NCBI GenBank assembly: GCA_038256935.1
Contig: JBBSJV010000003.1
Span: 1 to 33,118 of the forward strand
DNA: 33,118 bases
Reading direction: 5' to 3'
Origin: JBBSJV01 sp038256935
GTDB lineage: Bacteria; Patescibacteriota; JACMRA01
Shown piece by piece: positions 7,940-15,913 of this stretch. The stretch's first letter is position 1. Each line of letters starts with the position of its first letter. The position numbers and the translations under genes are program-made. The notes beneath the pieces are model-generated. The model searched no databases and was not told the origin of the DNA. It saw nothing but the letters and a program-made list of their open reading frames with translations.

Positions 7940-8472
7940 ATGACTTCAACCACAACCAAAATTAAAAAATACTCTTTTTACAGATGGTATAGCCTATCCG
8001 CAATTTTTACCCTTCCTATTTTTTTTCTAACTTGGCCATTTTTAATATACCTTTCATATGCAATCCTTGTTTTTAATTATCAATTGTTTTTTGTAGGGAG
8101 TAACCACCATTACTAGAATATTTAATGGGTCCTTTAATGCTCCTTGCAATGCCATTTTTTATCAGATACATTAAAATTGGTACAGTTCATTTTTTAATTG
8201 CTTTTAGTTTGAGAAATGGACAAACTTTTTTAGAGTTTGACTCTAGTTTTATACGTTATAAAACTATTAATTCTGGCTATATAGCGATTAAGAGAGATGA
8301 AATTTTTGAGATGAAAAGGTTGTCTTGGGGTGGTGGCTATAGAAGTTTTGAAACTATTTTTGTAAAAACTAAAGATTTCAAAGTTATTATTCCGCTACAA
8401 GGATTAAACTCTGAGGAAATAGATATAATTTATGATTTAAGAGATAATTTTGCAGATAAATTTAAAAATTAG
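7940..8472 (+). pseudogene. Small membrane/PH-like protein gene with an apparent frameshift
   Basis: Two consecutive reading frames appear to form one gene. Frame A, from ATG 7940 to the TAG at 8114-8116, codes a basic start and two hydrophobic segments. Frame B (open from 8104, first ATG 8125, to 8472) codes another hydrophobic segment and then a beta-rich soluble domain (FSLRNGQTFLEF, VKTKDFKVIIPLQG, a terminal helix) with the look of a bacterial PH-like domain after membrane helices. The frames differ by one base, and the switch would fall around 8060-8110. Alternatively frame B is a separate small gene starting at 8125. It sits between the two permeases, so it is presumably an accessory of the same exporter. 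Confidence 0.5.
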
Positions 8473-8477
8473 CTCTT

Positions 8478-9302
8478 ATGACTTACACAACAACAAGATT
8501 AGAAACCATCCTTGGAAAATACTACAAATACTGGTATCTAATCTTATTCAGATTTAAAGGCCGGACTGTTTCTGTTTTTGATAATGTTCAATTTGTAATC
8601 GGCCAGATCTTGGTTCTACTGAGCTCATTAACAGTTTGGTGGCTTGCTAATAACAAAGTTATCGATGCTAGTTTACAGGAAAAATGGACTTATTTTGTGC
8701 TTGGTGAATTGTTCTTTAATATCATCTTTACCTTCTCTGAATATGGAGGGTATCAAATCCTAAGAGGGGATTTTACAGGGAAACTATTGCATCCCGTTAA
8801 TTTTATCAGAACTCAATTTTTCTTCTGGTACGGTGAATCTACTCTGCAAAATTTAGTCAAAGGTTTAGTTTTGTTAGCCATTTTAGCCGTAATGATAGCT
8901 GCGGGTCAGATTACTTTCTTTGAACCATTGTATTTTTTGCTATACCTGGGCCTTATTCCATTTGGAGTGTTAATTCTCTACTTAGCTGGAATGATGGTAG
9001 CTTTTAGTGCATTTTTCTTGAGACAAATCAACGGAGTGACTAATAATTACCTATTTGTAATCACCATAGCTATGGGTAGAACTTTCCCCTTAGACCTTCT
9101 AATCCCAAACCTGTATGTACATTTTCTAAACCCATTTGCCTATCTTTTCTACCACCCAATGCAAATTTATCTTGGTAATTACTCGAATATACTGACTGGC
9201 CTAACTTATCTTGGAGGGTTAGTTTGGACAATAGTATTCAACTTTTTAGCTGAGTATGTGTTGAAGTTGGGTTTGAAAAAGAATGAAAGTGTGGGATTGT
9301 AA
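8478..9302 (+). CDS. ABC-2 family transporter permease (second)
   Basis: 274-residue paralogue of the permease at 7128-7916, with about six membrane segments (near 40-60, 70-90, 125-150, 155-185, 195-210, 240-265). It shares the conserved ends: an N-terminal aromatic Tyr/Trp-rich stretch followed by FRFKGRT, and the C-terminal GLKKNESVGL. It starts 5 bases after the PH-like reading frame. The two permeases and the broken ATPase fit a PF06182-type export system with unknown substrate. The reading frame is intact. Confidence 0.8.
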   Translation: MTYTTTRLETILGKYYKYWYLILFRFKGRTVSVFDNVQFVIGQILVLLSSLTVWWLANNKVIDASLQEKWTYFVLGELFFNIIFTFSEYGGYQILRGDFTGKLLHPVNFIRTQFFFWYGESTLQNLVKGLVLLAILAVMIAAGQITFFEPLYFLLYLGLIPFGVLILYLAGMMVAFSAFFLRQINGVTNNYLFVITIAMGRTFPLDLLIPNLYVHFLNPFAYLFYHPMQIYLGNYSNILTGLTYLGGLVWTIVFNFLAEYVLKLGLKKNESVGL

Positions 9303-9329
9303 CAATATAAGTCAATTTAATATTTACCT

Positions 9330-9358
9330 TTGACAATTTAGCTTTAGTAAAATATAAT
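9330..9358 (+). promoter_or_regulatory. Consensus sigma-70 promoter of the toxin-antitoxin pair
   Basis: TTGACA (9330-9335), a 17-bp spacer, then TATAAT (9353-9358) is a perfect consensus promoter. The antitoxin ATG follows at 9368, so the mRNA leader would be about 0-4 bases. Confidence 0.8.
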
Positions 9359-9367
9359 ACCTTTAAT

Positions 9368-9655
9368 ATGACCGTCGCTGTAAAAGTATCACCTCAATTA
9401 CAAATAAGTGTCCCCAGTGTAGTTGCAAAACAGTTAGGCTTAAAACCTGGTATGAGACTATCATTTTCCCCTGATCCAAACAACTCACAAGCCTTTATTG
9501 TGGAAAATTTGGATAGCCAAATAGATAACCTTGCTGGTATGGTAAATCTTGAGGTAACTAAAAAAGCTCCAGAAATGATCGGTATCTCAGATGAAAAATT
9601 AGAACAAGAAATCGAAAACTCCAAAGAAGATAGTTTTAAAAATAGTTCAAACTAG
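9368..9655 (+). CDS. vapB: AbrB/SpoVT-fold antitoxin (VapB/MazE-like)
   Basis: 95 residues. The first 50 form a swapped-hairpin AbrB-type DNA-binding unit (VKVSPQLQISVPSVVAKQLG, then the LKPGMRLSF turn). The remainder is acidic and probably disordered until it wraps around the toxin, as in VapB and MazE antitoxins. It starts 9 bases after the -10 box of a consensus promoter. The PIN toxin gene begins 3 bases after the stop. By family precedent the antitoxin represses this promoter by binding as a complex, though no operator can be singled out beyond the promoter itself. Confidence 0.85.
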   Translation: MTVAVKVSPQLQISVPSVVAKQLGLKPGMRLSFSPDPNNSQAFIVENLDSQIDNLAGMVNLEVTKKAPEMIGISDEKLEQEIENSKEDSFKNSSN

Positions 9656-9658
9656 GCT

Positions 9659-10084
9659 ATGGTAAACAAATTTATCGATACAAATATATTAGTTAGATTA
9701 GTAGTAGGAGATGTCGCAAAACAAGCTGAATTTGTAACAAATCTATTCAAAGCTGCAAGTACAAACAACCAAACTTTGTATATTTTACCTGAAGTATTAA
9801 CTGAGCTAAGATATGTTTTATCGAGTAGCTACAAACTACCAAAAGAAACAGTGGTCAATGTCTTAGAAAAAATAACAGCCTTGGATTTTATAAAATTAGC
9901 TGAGTCCAGAAACCTTTATATTAATAAGGTTATAAAGTATTTTAAAGAAGAAAATTTATCTTTTGAAGATTGTTTGTACTTACAAGTATGCCTACAAAAC
10001 AAACTAGAGCTGGTGACTTTTGATAAGAAGTTGGAGAAGTTTTTTGATAGGGAGAAGATCTTATATTATAGATTAGATAATTAA
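9659..10084 (+). CDS. vapC: PIN-domain toxin (VapC-like RNase)
   Basis: 141 residues, PIN fold. The catalytic acidic residues are visible: the first Asp in FIDTNILVRLV (Asp7), a Glu in PEVLTELRY (about 46-50), Asp in SFEDCLYLQVC (about 104), and the last Asp in LVTFDKKLEKF (about 122). PIN toxins are Mg-dependent endoribonucleases, often cutting tRNA or rRNA. Directly preceded by its AbrB-type antitoxin, so it is a type II toxin-antitoxin module. The frame is intact. Confidence 0.85.
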   Translation: MVNKFIDTNILVRLVVGDVAKQAEFVTNLFKAASTNNQTLYILPEVLTELRYVLSSSYKLPKETVVNVLEKITALDFIKLAESRNLYINKVIKYFKEENLSFEDCLYLQVCLQNKLELVTFDKKLEKFFDREKILYYRLDN

Positions 10085-10105
10085 TCGAGACTAGTTTTTT
10101 AATAC

Positions 10106-10195
10106 GACAGATTTGATGGCTTTAAAGTTTTGGATTTGGATCGACTGCAACATGATTTATACAAACAAGTATGATTTGTTACTGTCAAATCTGTC
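10106..10195. other. Inverted repeat with a long loop, between the toxin gene and an unknown gene
   Basis: An 11-bp perfect inverted repeat, GACAGATTTGA (10106-10116) and TCAAATCTGTC (10185-10195), encloses 68 bases that contain a small second stem, ATAC AAACAA GTAT, around 10160-10173. The whole could fold as a long hairpin RNA. No promoter or gene is recognised inside, and strand is undetermined. Confidence 0.4.
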
Positions 10196-10267
10196 TTTGC
10201 TATAAGTCAACAAATTTGAGGATGAATATAGGAGACAAATATCTGCAAATATGCTATAAATTAAAAT

Positions 10268-10624
10268 ATGTTTGATGGAATTAAAAGAATTATCTCTGAA
10301 CGTAGGCAACGTGTACGTGATTTTGAGAGATTAAATTATGAGCCAGTGCCTAAAACTTATATACATAACCCTAATACAAGTTATGAAGACGAGATTACGT
10401 CTGTCTTTAATTTTCTAAAACGAGAGTTTGCCTACCTAAACTTAACTGACGAAGCTTTAAGAAATGAGGCTCAAACTGGATTATTACAAGCCCGATCTAA
10501 TCCTGATCTAGTTTGTCGTCAAATTATTTATACCCCCGAGGTGTTAGGGGATACAACTTCTAATAACCCGTTGCAACCAAGACAACAAATAAGAATACGT
10601 TTTAAGATGGAGTTTACTATCTAA
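10268..10624 (+). CDS. Hypothetical protein, unrecognised
   Basis: 118 residues, not recognised. The N-terminus is basic and helical (FDGIKRIISERRQRVRDFER), followed by a Pro-Asn-rich part and, from about 40, a helical stretch rich in Glu, Phe and Tyr. No signal peptide, membrane segment or cysteine pair stands out beyond a single Cys. A TATAAA box ends 8 bases before the ATG (10254-10259), so the message is likely leaderless. It stands alone, between the inverted repeat downstream of the toxin gene and the convergent tuf gene. Confidence 0.5.
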   Translation: MFDGIKRIISERRQRVRDFERLNYEPVPKTYIHNPNTSYEDEITSVFNFLKREFAYLNLTDEALRNEAQTGLLQARSNPDLVCRQIIYTPEVLGDTTSNNPLQPRQQIRIRFKMEFTI

Positions 10625-10677
10625 AAATTATCTATACAAAACAAATTAATTACTATCGACTTTTAAATTTTAAGTTG

Positions 10678-10702
10678 GATACTGAAACAAGTTCAGTATG
10701 AC
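10678..10702 (+). repeat. REP-like palindrome, between unknown gene and tuf
   Basis: Palindromic element GATACTGAA...TTCAGTATGAC. The stem is ATACTGAA / TTCAGTAT with a 4-base loop, then the GAC tail. It is near-identical to the element at 25405-25430. Confidence 0.7.
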
Positions 10703-10762
10703 GGAGCGTGATATGACTATTGTAATAATAATAATTTAAGTCATGACCCTCATTACCCCAAC

Positions 10763-10787
10763 AAAAACCCCCGCCTTTACAGCGGGG
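10763..10787 (-). terminator. Rho-independent terminator of tuf
   Basis: A perfect 6-bp GC stem CCCCGC / GCGGGG (10769-10774, 10782-10787) with a 7-base loop is followed, on the minus strand, by a T run (the A run at 10763-10767). It lies 32 bases beyond the tuf stop. Confidence 0.85.
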
Positions 10788-10818
10788 AATATTTTTAGGA
10801 TTAATTTTGTATTATCGA

Positions 10819-12006
10819 TTATTTAAGAATCTTAGATACTACACCAGCTCCGATGGTACGACCACCTTCACGGATAGCGAATCTCATTCCTTCTTCGATA
10901 GCTACAGCTTTTTCAAGCTCAACTTTGATAGATACTTCAGTGTCACCTGGAAGAGCCATTTGTTTGCTAGAATCAACAAAACTGATGGATCCAGTTACAT
11001 CTGTAGTTCTGATGTAAAATTGTGGTTTGTAACCTGGTAAAAATGGAGTGTGACGTCCACCTTCTTCCTTGGTTAGGATATATACTGAGGCTTCGTATTC
11101 TGTGTGAGGAGTGATACTTCCTGGTTTAGCAAGTACTTGTCCACGTTCAACATCATCTTTAGAGATACCGCGAAGTAGGATTCCAGCGTTGTCGCCAGCT
11201 TCTCCACGATCCAAAGATTTTTTGAACATTTCGATACCAGTTACGACAGTTTTCTTAGTTGGAGTAAGTCCTACTAATTCTACTTCATCGTTAAGGTTTA
11301 CAGTTCCTCTTTCGATACGACCTGTAGCTACTGTTCCACGACCGGTGATTGTGAATACATCCTCGATCGCCATAAGCATTGGTTTGTCGATTTCGCGAAC
11401 TGGATCTTCGATGTAAGTATCAAGAGTTGTTAGAAGTTCAGCGATCTTTTCTTCCCATTTAGCATCTCCTTCAAGAGCTTTAAGAGCAGAACCTTGTACG
11501 ATTGGAGTGTTTTCACCATCAAAACCGTATTTGGTTAGTAATTCTTTGATTTCTTCTTCAACAAGCATAATCATTTCTTCATCATCGACCATGTCACATT
11601 TGTTTAAGAAAACAACAATCTTAGGTACACCAACTTGGCGAGCTAAAAGGATGTGCTCTCTTGTTTGAGGCATTGGACCGTCTGTAGCTGCTACTACTAG
11701 AATAGCTGCATCCATTTGGGCTGCCCCTGTGATCATGTTCTTTACGTAATCAGCATGTCCTGGACAATCTACGTGAGCGTAGTGCCTGTCAGCTGTTTCG
11801 TATTCTACATGAGCTGTGTTGATTGTGATACCACGAGCTTTTTCCTCGGGAGCTGCATCAATATCAGCGTAGTTCCTTGCCTTTGCGTGACCGCTTTTTG
11901 CGGAGTAGGTAGTAATAGCAGCGGTTAAGGTTGTTTTACCATGGTCTACGTGACCGATAGTTCCAACGTTAACGTGTTTTTTACTTCTATCAAATTTATC
12001 TGCCAT
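10819..12006 (-). CDS. tuf: Elongation factor Tu
   Basis: 395-residue EF-Tu of normal length, which carries aminoacyl-tRNA to the ribosomal A site as a GTPase. G1 is GHVDHGKTT (residues 19-27), the switch I region has RGITINTAHVEYE, G3 is DCPGHADYVKNMITGAAQMD (81-100), G4 NKCDMVDDEE, and G5 GSALKALEG. Domains II and III are complete (TGRGTVATGRIERG; the Arg-His-Thr-Pro-Phe loop; C-terminal GGRTIGAGVVSKILK). Not in an rps/fusA operon here; it stands alone with its own terminator. The region upstream holds repeats and structured elements. A TATACT box (12018-12023) lies 11 bases before the ATG, giving a very short leader. Confidence 0.97.
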   Translation of the reverse strand: MADKFDRSKKHVNVGTIGHVDHGKTTLTAAITTYSAKSGHAKARNYADIDAAPEEKARGITINTAHVEYETADRHYAHVDCPGHADYVKNMITGAAQMDAAILVVAATDGPMPQTREHILLARQVGVPKIVVFLNKCDMVDDEEMIMLVEEEIKELLTKYGFDGENTPIVQGSALKALEGDAKWEEKIAELLTTLDTYIEDPVREIDKPMLMAIEDVFTITGRGTVATGRIERGTVNLNDEVELVGLTPTKKTVVTGIEMFKKSLDRGEAGDNAGILLRGISKDDVERGQVLAKPGSITPHTEYEASVYILTKEEGGRHTPFLPGYKPQFYIRTTDVTGSISFVDSSKQMALPGDTEVSIKVELEKAVAIEEGMRFAIREGGRTIGAGVVSKILK

Positions 12007-12017
12007 AATTATTATTT

Positions 12018-12077
12018 AGTATACTTTAATTTATAATACTTTATAGTAGTTTTACAAATTAACTCTTATATTGTCAA
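12018..12077 (-). promoter_or_regulatory. Candidate tuf promoter(s)
   Basis: TATACT at 12023-12018 would start transcription within about 7 bases of the ATG, but its -35 region is poor. A better -35, TTGACA at 12077-12072, exists at the end of the tandem array, but its -10 at 17 bp spacing (TAAAAC, 12054-12049) is weak. Which one is used cannot be told. Confidence 0.35.
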
Positions 12078-12377
12078 GGCCATGCGGCGAGCTAGGGTGC
12101 CAGTTTCTGCAGGAAACGAAACGAAGTGGCCTGATTTATTCAGGACATTTTGATTCGTGTAATAATATTGTAAGGCCATGCGGCGAGCTAGGGTGCCAGT
12201 TTCTGCAGGAAACGAAACGAAGTGGCCTGATTTATTCAGGACATTTTGATTCGTGTAATAATATTGTAAGGCCATGCGGCGAGCTAGGGTGCTAGGTTTG
12301 GAACAAACCGACCGAATTGCGGCCCGACTTTGTTGGGTCAGAATTCGGATTTGCCCAGTAGTCAGCAAAGGCGCCAT
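12076..12377. repeat. 96-bp tandem repeat array with structured units
   Basis: Two identical 96-bp units (12076-12171 and 12172-12267) and a third that keeps only the first 25 bases, a GC-rich box opening AAGGCCATGCGGCGAGC and ending TAGGGTGC. Inside units 1 and 2 there is a small hairpin GTTTC/GAAAC and then a longer one: outer arm CGAAACGAAGT / ATTTTGATTCG (with G-U pairs) and inner CCTGA TTTAT TCAGG. After its box, unit 3 has hairpin GGTTTG GAA CAAACC, then outer arm CGAATT / AATTCG and inner CCCGAC TTT GTTGGG. The fold is the same, but the sequences differ. The block is far richer in GC than its surroundings. Open frames across it are spurious. It is not a CRISPR array (two spacers are identical and all are self-complementary) and not a tRNA. 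Confidence 0.75.
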
Positions 12378-12399
12378 GTTTTAAAGAAATAAGGTAAAG

Positions 12400-12520
12400 C
12401 TAAGCAATACACAACCTATACACTTGTCCACAAAACTCGCTAGACAATTAACACTTAATTTTTTCTTTAATGTTGCTCAAACAGTTGTGGCCTACGTTGT
12501 CTAAGTCATATATTGCTTAG
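12400..12520 (-). ncRNA. Structured element, copy A (candidate RNA)
   Basis: Read on the minus strand this copy of about 121 nt matches copy B at 31903-32026. The first 33 of 35 bases after the closing arm agree (core ACTTAGACAACG-AGGCCACAA), and the 3' part agrees around GCGAG and AAGTGT-TAGGTT. Copy A is closed by CTAAGCAATA / TATTGCTTAG, a perfect 10-bp stem unrelated in sequence to the stem that closes copy B. On this strand it lies upstream of the 96-bp array and tuf, and directly after the ABC permease stop. No family name can be attached. Confidence 0.6.
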
Positions 12521-12530
12521 GCACGATTGG

Positions 12531-14012
12531 CTATTCACTCCTTAATACATCTACTGGATTTTGCTTACCTGCTCTATAGGAAGGTATTACACCTGCAATA
12601 ATTGTAAAGAATAGGGCTATTGCAAAGGTAATTAGTAGTAGCCACCAAGGGAAGCTTGGACTAAAGTCTGTGATATTGAGAGCTTCAAGGTTTTCTCTCC
12701 ATTCTTGATTGCTATTTACTACAGCTGTGAAGATTAGATTTATGACTAACCCTGAAAGTAGTGCTAAAGCTGTACCTATAAGCCAGCCTAAAACCCCTAT
12801 CCAAGTAGATTCTAAAACAAATAATTTGAATATATCACCGTCTCTAGCACCAAGAGATTTAAGGATACCGATTTCTTTTTTCCTTTCCAGTACTGAGATC
12901 GTCATTACAGCAACTATTCCAAAGACTGAAGCGATCAAGGCAATCAGACCAAAACCGGCTAGAAATACTTGAAGCACTGAAAAGGCTACATTTACGGATT
13001 GGATTAATAACTGTCCTGCAGAAAAAACTATAAATCCCTCATTTTGCAAGTCTGTGATAACTTGATCCAGATCTTCGAAATTGTTAATACTGATATTGTA
13101 TTCTGCTACTCCGAAAGTGCTTGGATTGTACTCAGGTTCTATAGCTTTAAAAGCATCTGTATAATCAGTAAAGGGTAAGTATAGATTAGATATTCCGAAG
13201 CTATTACTACCTCGATCATCAACAACTGCAGTAATTGTAACTGTTTTTTTAATTGATTCACTAAGTGAAAGGACCGGACCAGATTGTTCGATCACACTAA
13301 ACTCACTGCCTTCGCGTTCTATCCTTGGAGCTATAAAGTATTCATAAGTTATAGTTTTGCCAATCATTTCTTCGGGTTTTTCTACACCTAGTTTTCCATT
13401 TAGATTCAGCTGTCCACATGTAAAACATGAGACTACCTCCCCTGCTTTTGGTGCATCAGTTGAGCCTACCCAGTTGGCTCTATTTGTGTCATAAAAACTA
13501 TTAAATCCTGAGTAGGTAATTCCTGTTCCACTACAATTTGCAGCTAGATTTGTAATCAGTCTATTTTCCTCTGCAACTAAGCTCTGATCCTCTGGATCCA
13601 GTCTTTGGGCTGCCAAGTTTTGATCTAGGCTTTGCTCAATGTCAAAACATGATACATTACTATCTCCCAAAATACGAATATCCATGAGCATGGTTGGCCA
13701 AATTTCATCGATTCTTGAGTCATTTTCAGCAATTTCTTGGGCATCTTCAAAGGATATCGTTTGAAAAACAGGAGGACCTTGAAAATCAAAAAATGATCTC
13801 TCACTTCCTTCAGATTGGTAGACTTGCATTTGCCTAGCAAAAGGTTGGCTGTTTATAGCCTGAACAATGGTTTCAGAAAGCCCTAGTGAGATCGAAGTTG
13901 TCAGAGTCAGTGCCCACACACCAACGACTATACCTCCTGAAGCTAGTAAAAATCTGCCCCATTTGGATCTTATTTGTTTGGTAAGGAGTAACCAGATTGA
14001 ATAGGTAGTCAT
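12531..14012 (-). CDS. ABC transporter permease, MacB/FtsX-like
   Basis: 493 residues. An N-terminal membrane helix (about 17-40) precedes a large extracytoplasmic domain, residues 45 to about 340, which contains a CFTCG cysteine pair near 195-199. Three C-terminal membrane helices follow (about 355-385, 405-435, 455-480), with the FtsX motif LERKKEIGILKSLGARDGDI (the cytoplasmic coupling segment) before the second. The protein ends RAGKQNPVDVLRSE, the standard MacB/LolC ending. Such proteins act as mechanotransmission permeases for lipoproteins, peptides or small molecules in the envelope. The ATPase gene lies immediately upstream (8-bp gap). Confidence 0.85.
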   Translation of the reverse strand: MTTYSIWLLLTKQIRSKWGRFLLASGGIVVGVWALTLTTSISLGLSETIVQAINSQPFARQMQVYQSEGSERSFFDFQGPPVFQTISFEDAQEIAENDSRIDEIWPTMLMDIRILGDSNVSCFDIEQSLDQNLAAQRLDPEDQSLVAEENRLITNLAANCSGTGITYSGFNSFYDTNRANWVGSTDAPKAGEVVSCFTCGQLNLNGKLGVEKPEEMIGKTITYEYFIAPRIEREGSEFSVIEQSGPVLSLSESIKKTVTITAVVDDRGSNSFGISNLYLPFTDYTDAFKAIEPEYNPSTFGVAEYNISINNFEDLDQVITDLQNEGFIVFSAGQLLIQSVNVAFSVLQVFLAGFGLIALIASVFGIVAVMTISVLERKKEIGILKSLGARDGDIFKLFVLESTWIGVLGWLIGTALALLSGLVINLIFTAVVNSNQEWRENLEALNITDFSPSFPWWLLLITFAIALFFTIIAGVIPSYRAGKQNPVDVLRSE

Positions 14013-14020
14013 ATTATTAT

Positions 14021-14698
14021 TTATTTGGTTTTGATATTTACAATTTTCCCATCAGACATTGTGATCACAGTATCTGCTAGATTTTCAAACTCAGGGTTAT
14101 GAGTTACTAAAACAATGGTTTTACCTTGTTTTTGGTGAAGGTCTATCAAAATCTGCTGAACCTGGTCTTCACTTTTACTATCGAGCGCTCCTGTTGGCTC
14201 ATCACAAAAAATTAGATTTGGATCTGAAACCAAACTTCGCGCAATAGCCACGCGTTGTTTTTCACCACCTGAAAGTGTCTTTACATTGGCTTTGATACGG
14301 TGCTCTAGACCTAGAGTAGTTAGTAATTCCACAGCTTTAGATTCATCAATTTTTTTACCCCCTGCCCAAGCTCCCATTCTTACATTATCGAGAGTATTGA
14401 GACTTGGAAGAAGATTGTAAAACTGAAAAATAATACCAATTTGAGAACGATATTTAGCCAAATTTTTAGCATTGGCTTTACTAAGATCTACTCCATCAAT
14501 TACTATTTCACCAGTTGTAATTTTATCAAGTCCTGCCATAAGATTAAGCAAGGTAGACTTTCCTGAACCAGAGCGGCCTAAAATAACTGTAAAACTGCCT
14601 TTTGGGATACTAAGATCTATATTATCTACCGCGAGCACAGGATTTTTACTGCTTCCATAACGTTTAGTAACGCCTTGCAAGTTTATCAGATTAGACAT
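14021..14698 (-). CDS. ABC transporter ATP-binding protein, LolD/MacB type
   Basis: 225 residues from ATG 14698 (an ATG 15 bases upstream at 14713 is also possible and gives 230). Walker A GRSGSGKST (residues 41-49 from this start), Q-loop IFQFYNLLPSLNTLDNV, signature TLSGGEKQRVAIARSL, Walker B LIFCDEPTGALDS and the H-loop VTHNPEF are all present, so it should be catalytically competent. This is the MacB/LolD subfamily, energising the FtsX-like permease encoded directly downstream. The gene is divergent from the peptidyl-tRNA hydrolase gene (64-bp gap), so the two share a short intergenic control region. Confidence 0.9.
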   Translation of the reverse strand: MSNLINLQGVTKRYGSSKNPVLAVDNIDLSIPKGSFTVILGRSGSGKSTLLNLMAGLDKITTGEIVIDGVDLSKANAKNLAKYRSQIGIIFQFYNLLPSLNTLDNVRMGAWAGGKKIDESKAVELLTTLGLEHRIKANVKTLSGGEKQRVAIARSLVSDPNLIFCDEPTGALDSKSEDQVQQILIDLHQKQGKTIVLVTHNPEFENLADTVITMSDGKIVNIKTK

Positions 14699-14761
14699 AC
14701 TTGGTTTAAACATTTACTAGACGCTCTTGTCAATTCTGATTTGCTTGATTTTACTAATGAT

Positions 14762-15343
14762 ATGCTCATCATTTACGGTCTTGGAAACCCGGATTTCAAA
14801 TACGCAAAAACCAAACACAATATTGGCCAATTAATTGTAGAAAAATTATCTGCTGGCGGGGATGAAGTTTGGAAAAAACAGACTAAATTCAAATCCTTCA
14901 AGCTGCACTCTGAAAGAAACCAAGTCAACCTAATACTAACTAGTGATTACATGAACACCAGTGGCAATGGACTGCAGGCTTACTGGCAGTATTTCAAACA
15001 TAGCGGGGAAGACATGTTATTGATCTTACAAGATGATAGCGACCAGATCGAAGGTACTTGGAAATTAGTCAAAGGAGGTGGTAGTGGCGGCCATAAAGGG
15101 ATCGGGGATGTTTATAAAGTAGCTCCTGGAATTGATCTAAAATCAGAAAATATCATGAGGCTCAAAATCGGCATCAGACCCGTTATGAATAAGCAAAAGA
15201 GCCAAACTTTTGTATTATCCCCAACGTCTCAAGTGGATGATGAAACAATAAACACTTTGACTGAAAGATTAAAAGAGGGGCTACATGATTTTGAATTACC
15301 AGAAAGATTTGATAAACTTCAGACTTTGATTAATAGTAAATAA
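14762..15343 (+). CDS. pth: Peptidyl-tRNA hydrolase
   Basis: 193 residues from the ATG at 14762, chosen because it begins immediately with MLIIYGLGNPDFKYAKTKHN, the Pth N-terminus; an upstream in-frame start at 14675 would overlap the divergent ABC gene. Pth frees tRNA from peptides dropped by stalled ribosomes. The catalytic His is in TKHNIG (about 20), and DDSDQIEG (about 93) and KGGGSGGHKGIGDV (about 104-117) match the conserved loops. The family usually has DDLDLPLG and GHNGL, so this is divergent, in keeping with the lineage. The next gene starts one base after the stop. Confidence 0.85.
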   Translation: MLIIYGLGNPDFKYAKTKHNIGQLIVEKLSAGGDEVWKKQTKFKSFKLHSERNQVNLILTSDYMNTSGNGLQAYWQYFKHSGEDMLLILQDDSDQIEGTWKLVKGGGSGGHKGIGDVYKVAPGIDLKSENIMRLKIGIRPVMNKQKSQTFVLSPTSQVDDETINTLTERLKEGLHDFELPERFDKLQTLINSK

Positions 15344-15344
15344 A

Positions 15345-15908
15345 ATGATTTATAAAGTCCTTTTAATCCACGGCTCTTTTGGAAACCCATACATCAATTG
15401 GTTTCCTTGGCTTCATGAAAAACTAAACTCTAAAGGTATAAATTGCTTAATCCCTACAATGCCAATTGGACAAGGACAGAACTATACTAATTGGAAATCA
15501 GTTTTAGATGTTTACAGACGATTTCTGAGCGATGAATTAATCGTAATTGGACATAGTATCGGACCAGCATTTTTACTAAATTACTTATATGATAATCCTG
15601 ATTTTAAAGTCGCAAAGTTTATCTCAGTTTCAGGATTTTACAATGTATTGACGCCGTCTGAAGAATACAACCAAGTAAATAGTGGTTTTTTCCTAAAGCC
15701 ACTACAAGATTTAATCAACTCTCAGGGATTTAAAAATATCAAAGAAAAAGTTGCTTTTTATTCTACCAATGATCCATATTTGGACGCTAAAGATTTATCT
15801 GAATTTGCAAACATTCTAAATGGAAAAACAATTGTTTCAGATACCGCAGGTCATTTTAATGGGGAGGGCGGGTATGACAAATTTGAGGAGATTTTAAAAT
15901 ATTTATAA
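15345..15908 (+). CDS. RBBP9/YdeN-family alpha/beta hydrolase
   Basis: 187 residues. The catalytic triad is visible: Ser in GHSIGPAF (about 70), Asp in STNDPYLD (about 145), and His in AGHFNGEGG (about 167), with an N-terminal LLIHGSFGNP oxyanion-hole loop. This arrangement is typical of the RBBP9/YdeN serine hydrolase family (PF06821). The natural substrate is unknown. It begins 1 base after the pth stop (co-transcribed) and converges with a Nudix gene (5-base gap). Confidence 0.85.
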   Translation: MIYKVLLIHGSFGNPYINWFPWLHEKLNSKGINCLIPTMPIGQGQNYTNWKSVLDVYRRFLSDELIVIGHSIGPAFLLNYLYDNPDFKVAKFISVSGFYNVLTPSEEYNQVNSGFFLKPLQDLINSQGFKNIKEKVAFYSTNDPYLDAKDLSEFANILNGKTIVSDTAGHFNGEGGYDKFEEILKYL

Positions 15909-15913
15909 ATAAG

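Noticed and set aside
12066..12377. Open reading frames on both strands across the tandem array (up to 103 codons)
   Set aside because: They simply translate the 96-bp repeat (96 is a multiple of three), with no homology and no start or promoter context.
12076..12377. CRISPR array or tRNA cluster at the tandem repeat
   Set aside because: Only three box copies; the first two spacers are identical and self-complementary, and there is no T-loop motif, acceptor pairing or cas gene.
14675..14761. Upstream in-frame start for peptidyl-tRNA hydrolase
   Set aside because: It would add 29 unconserved residues and overlap the divergent ABC gene; the Pth consensus begins at 14762.
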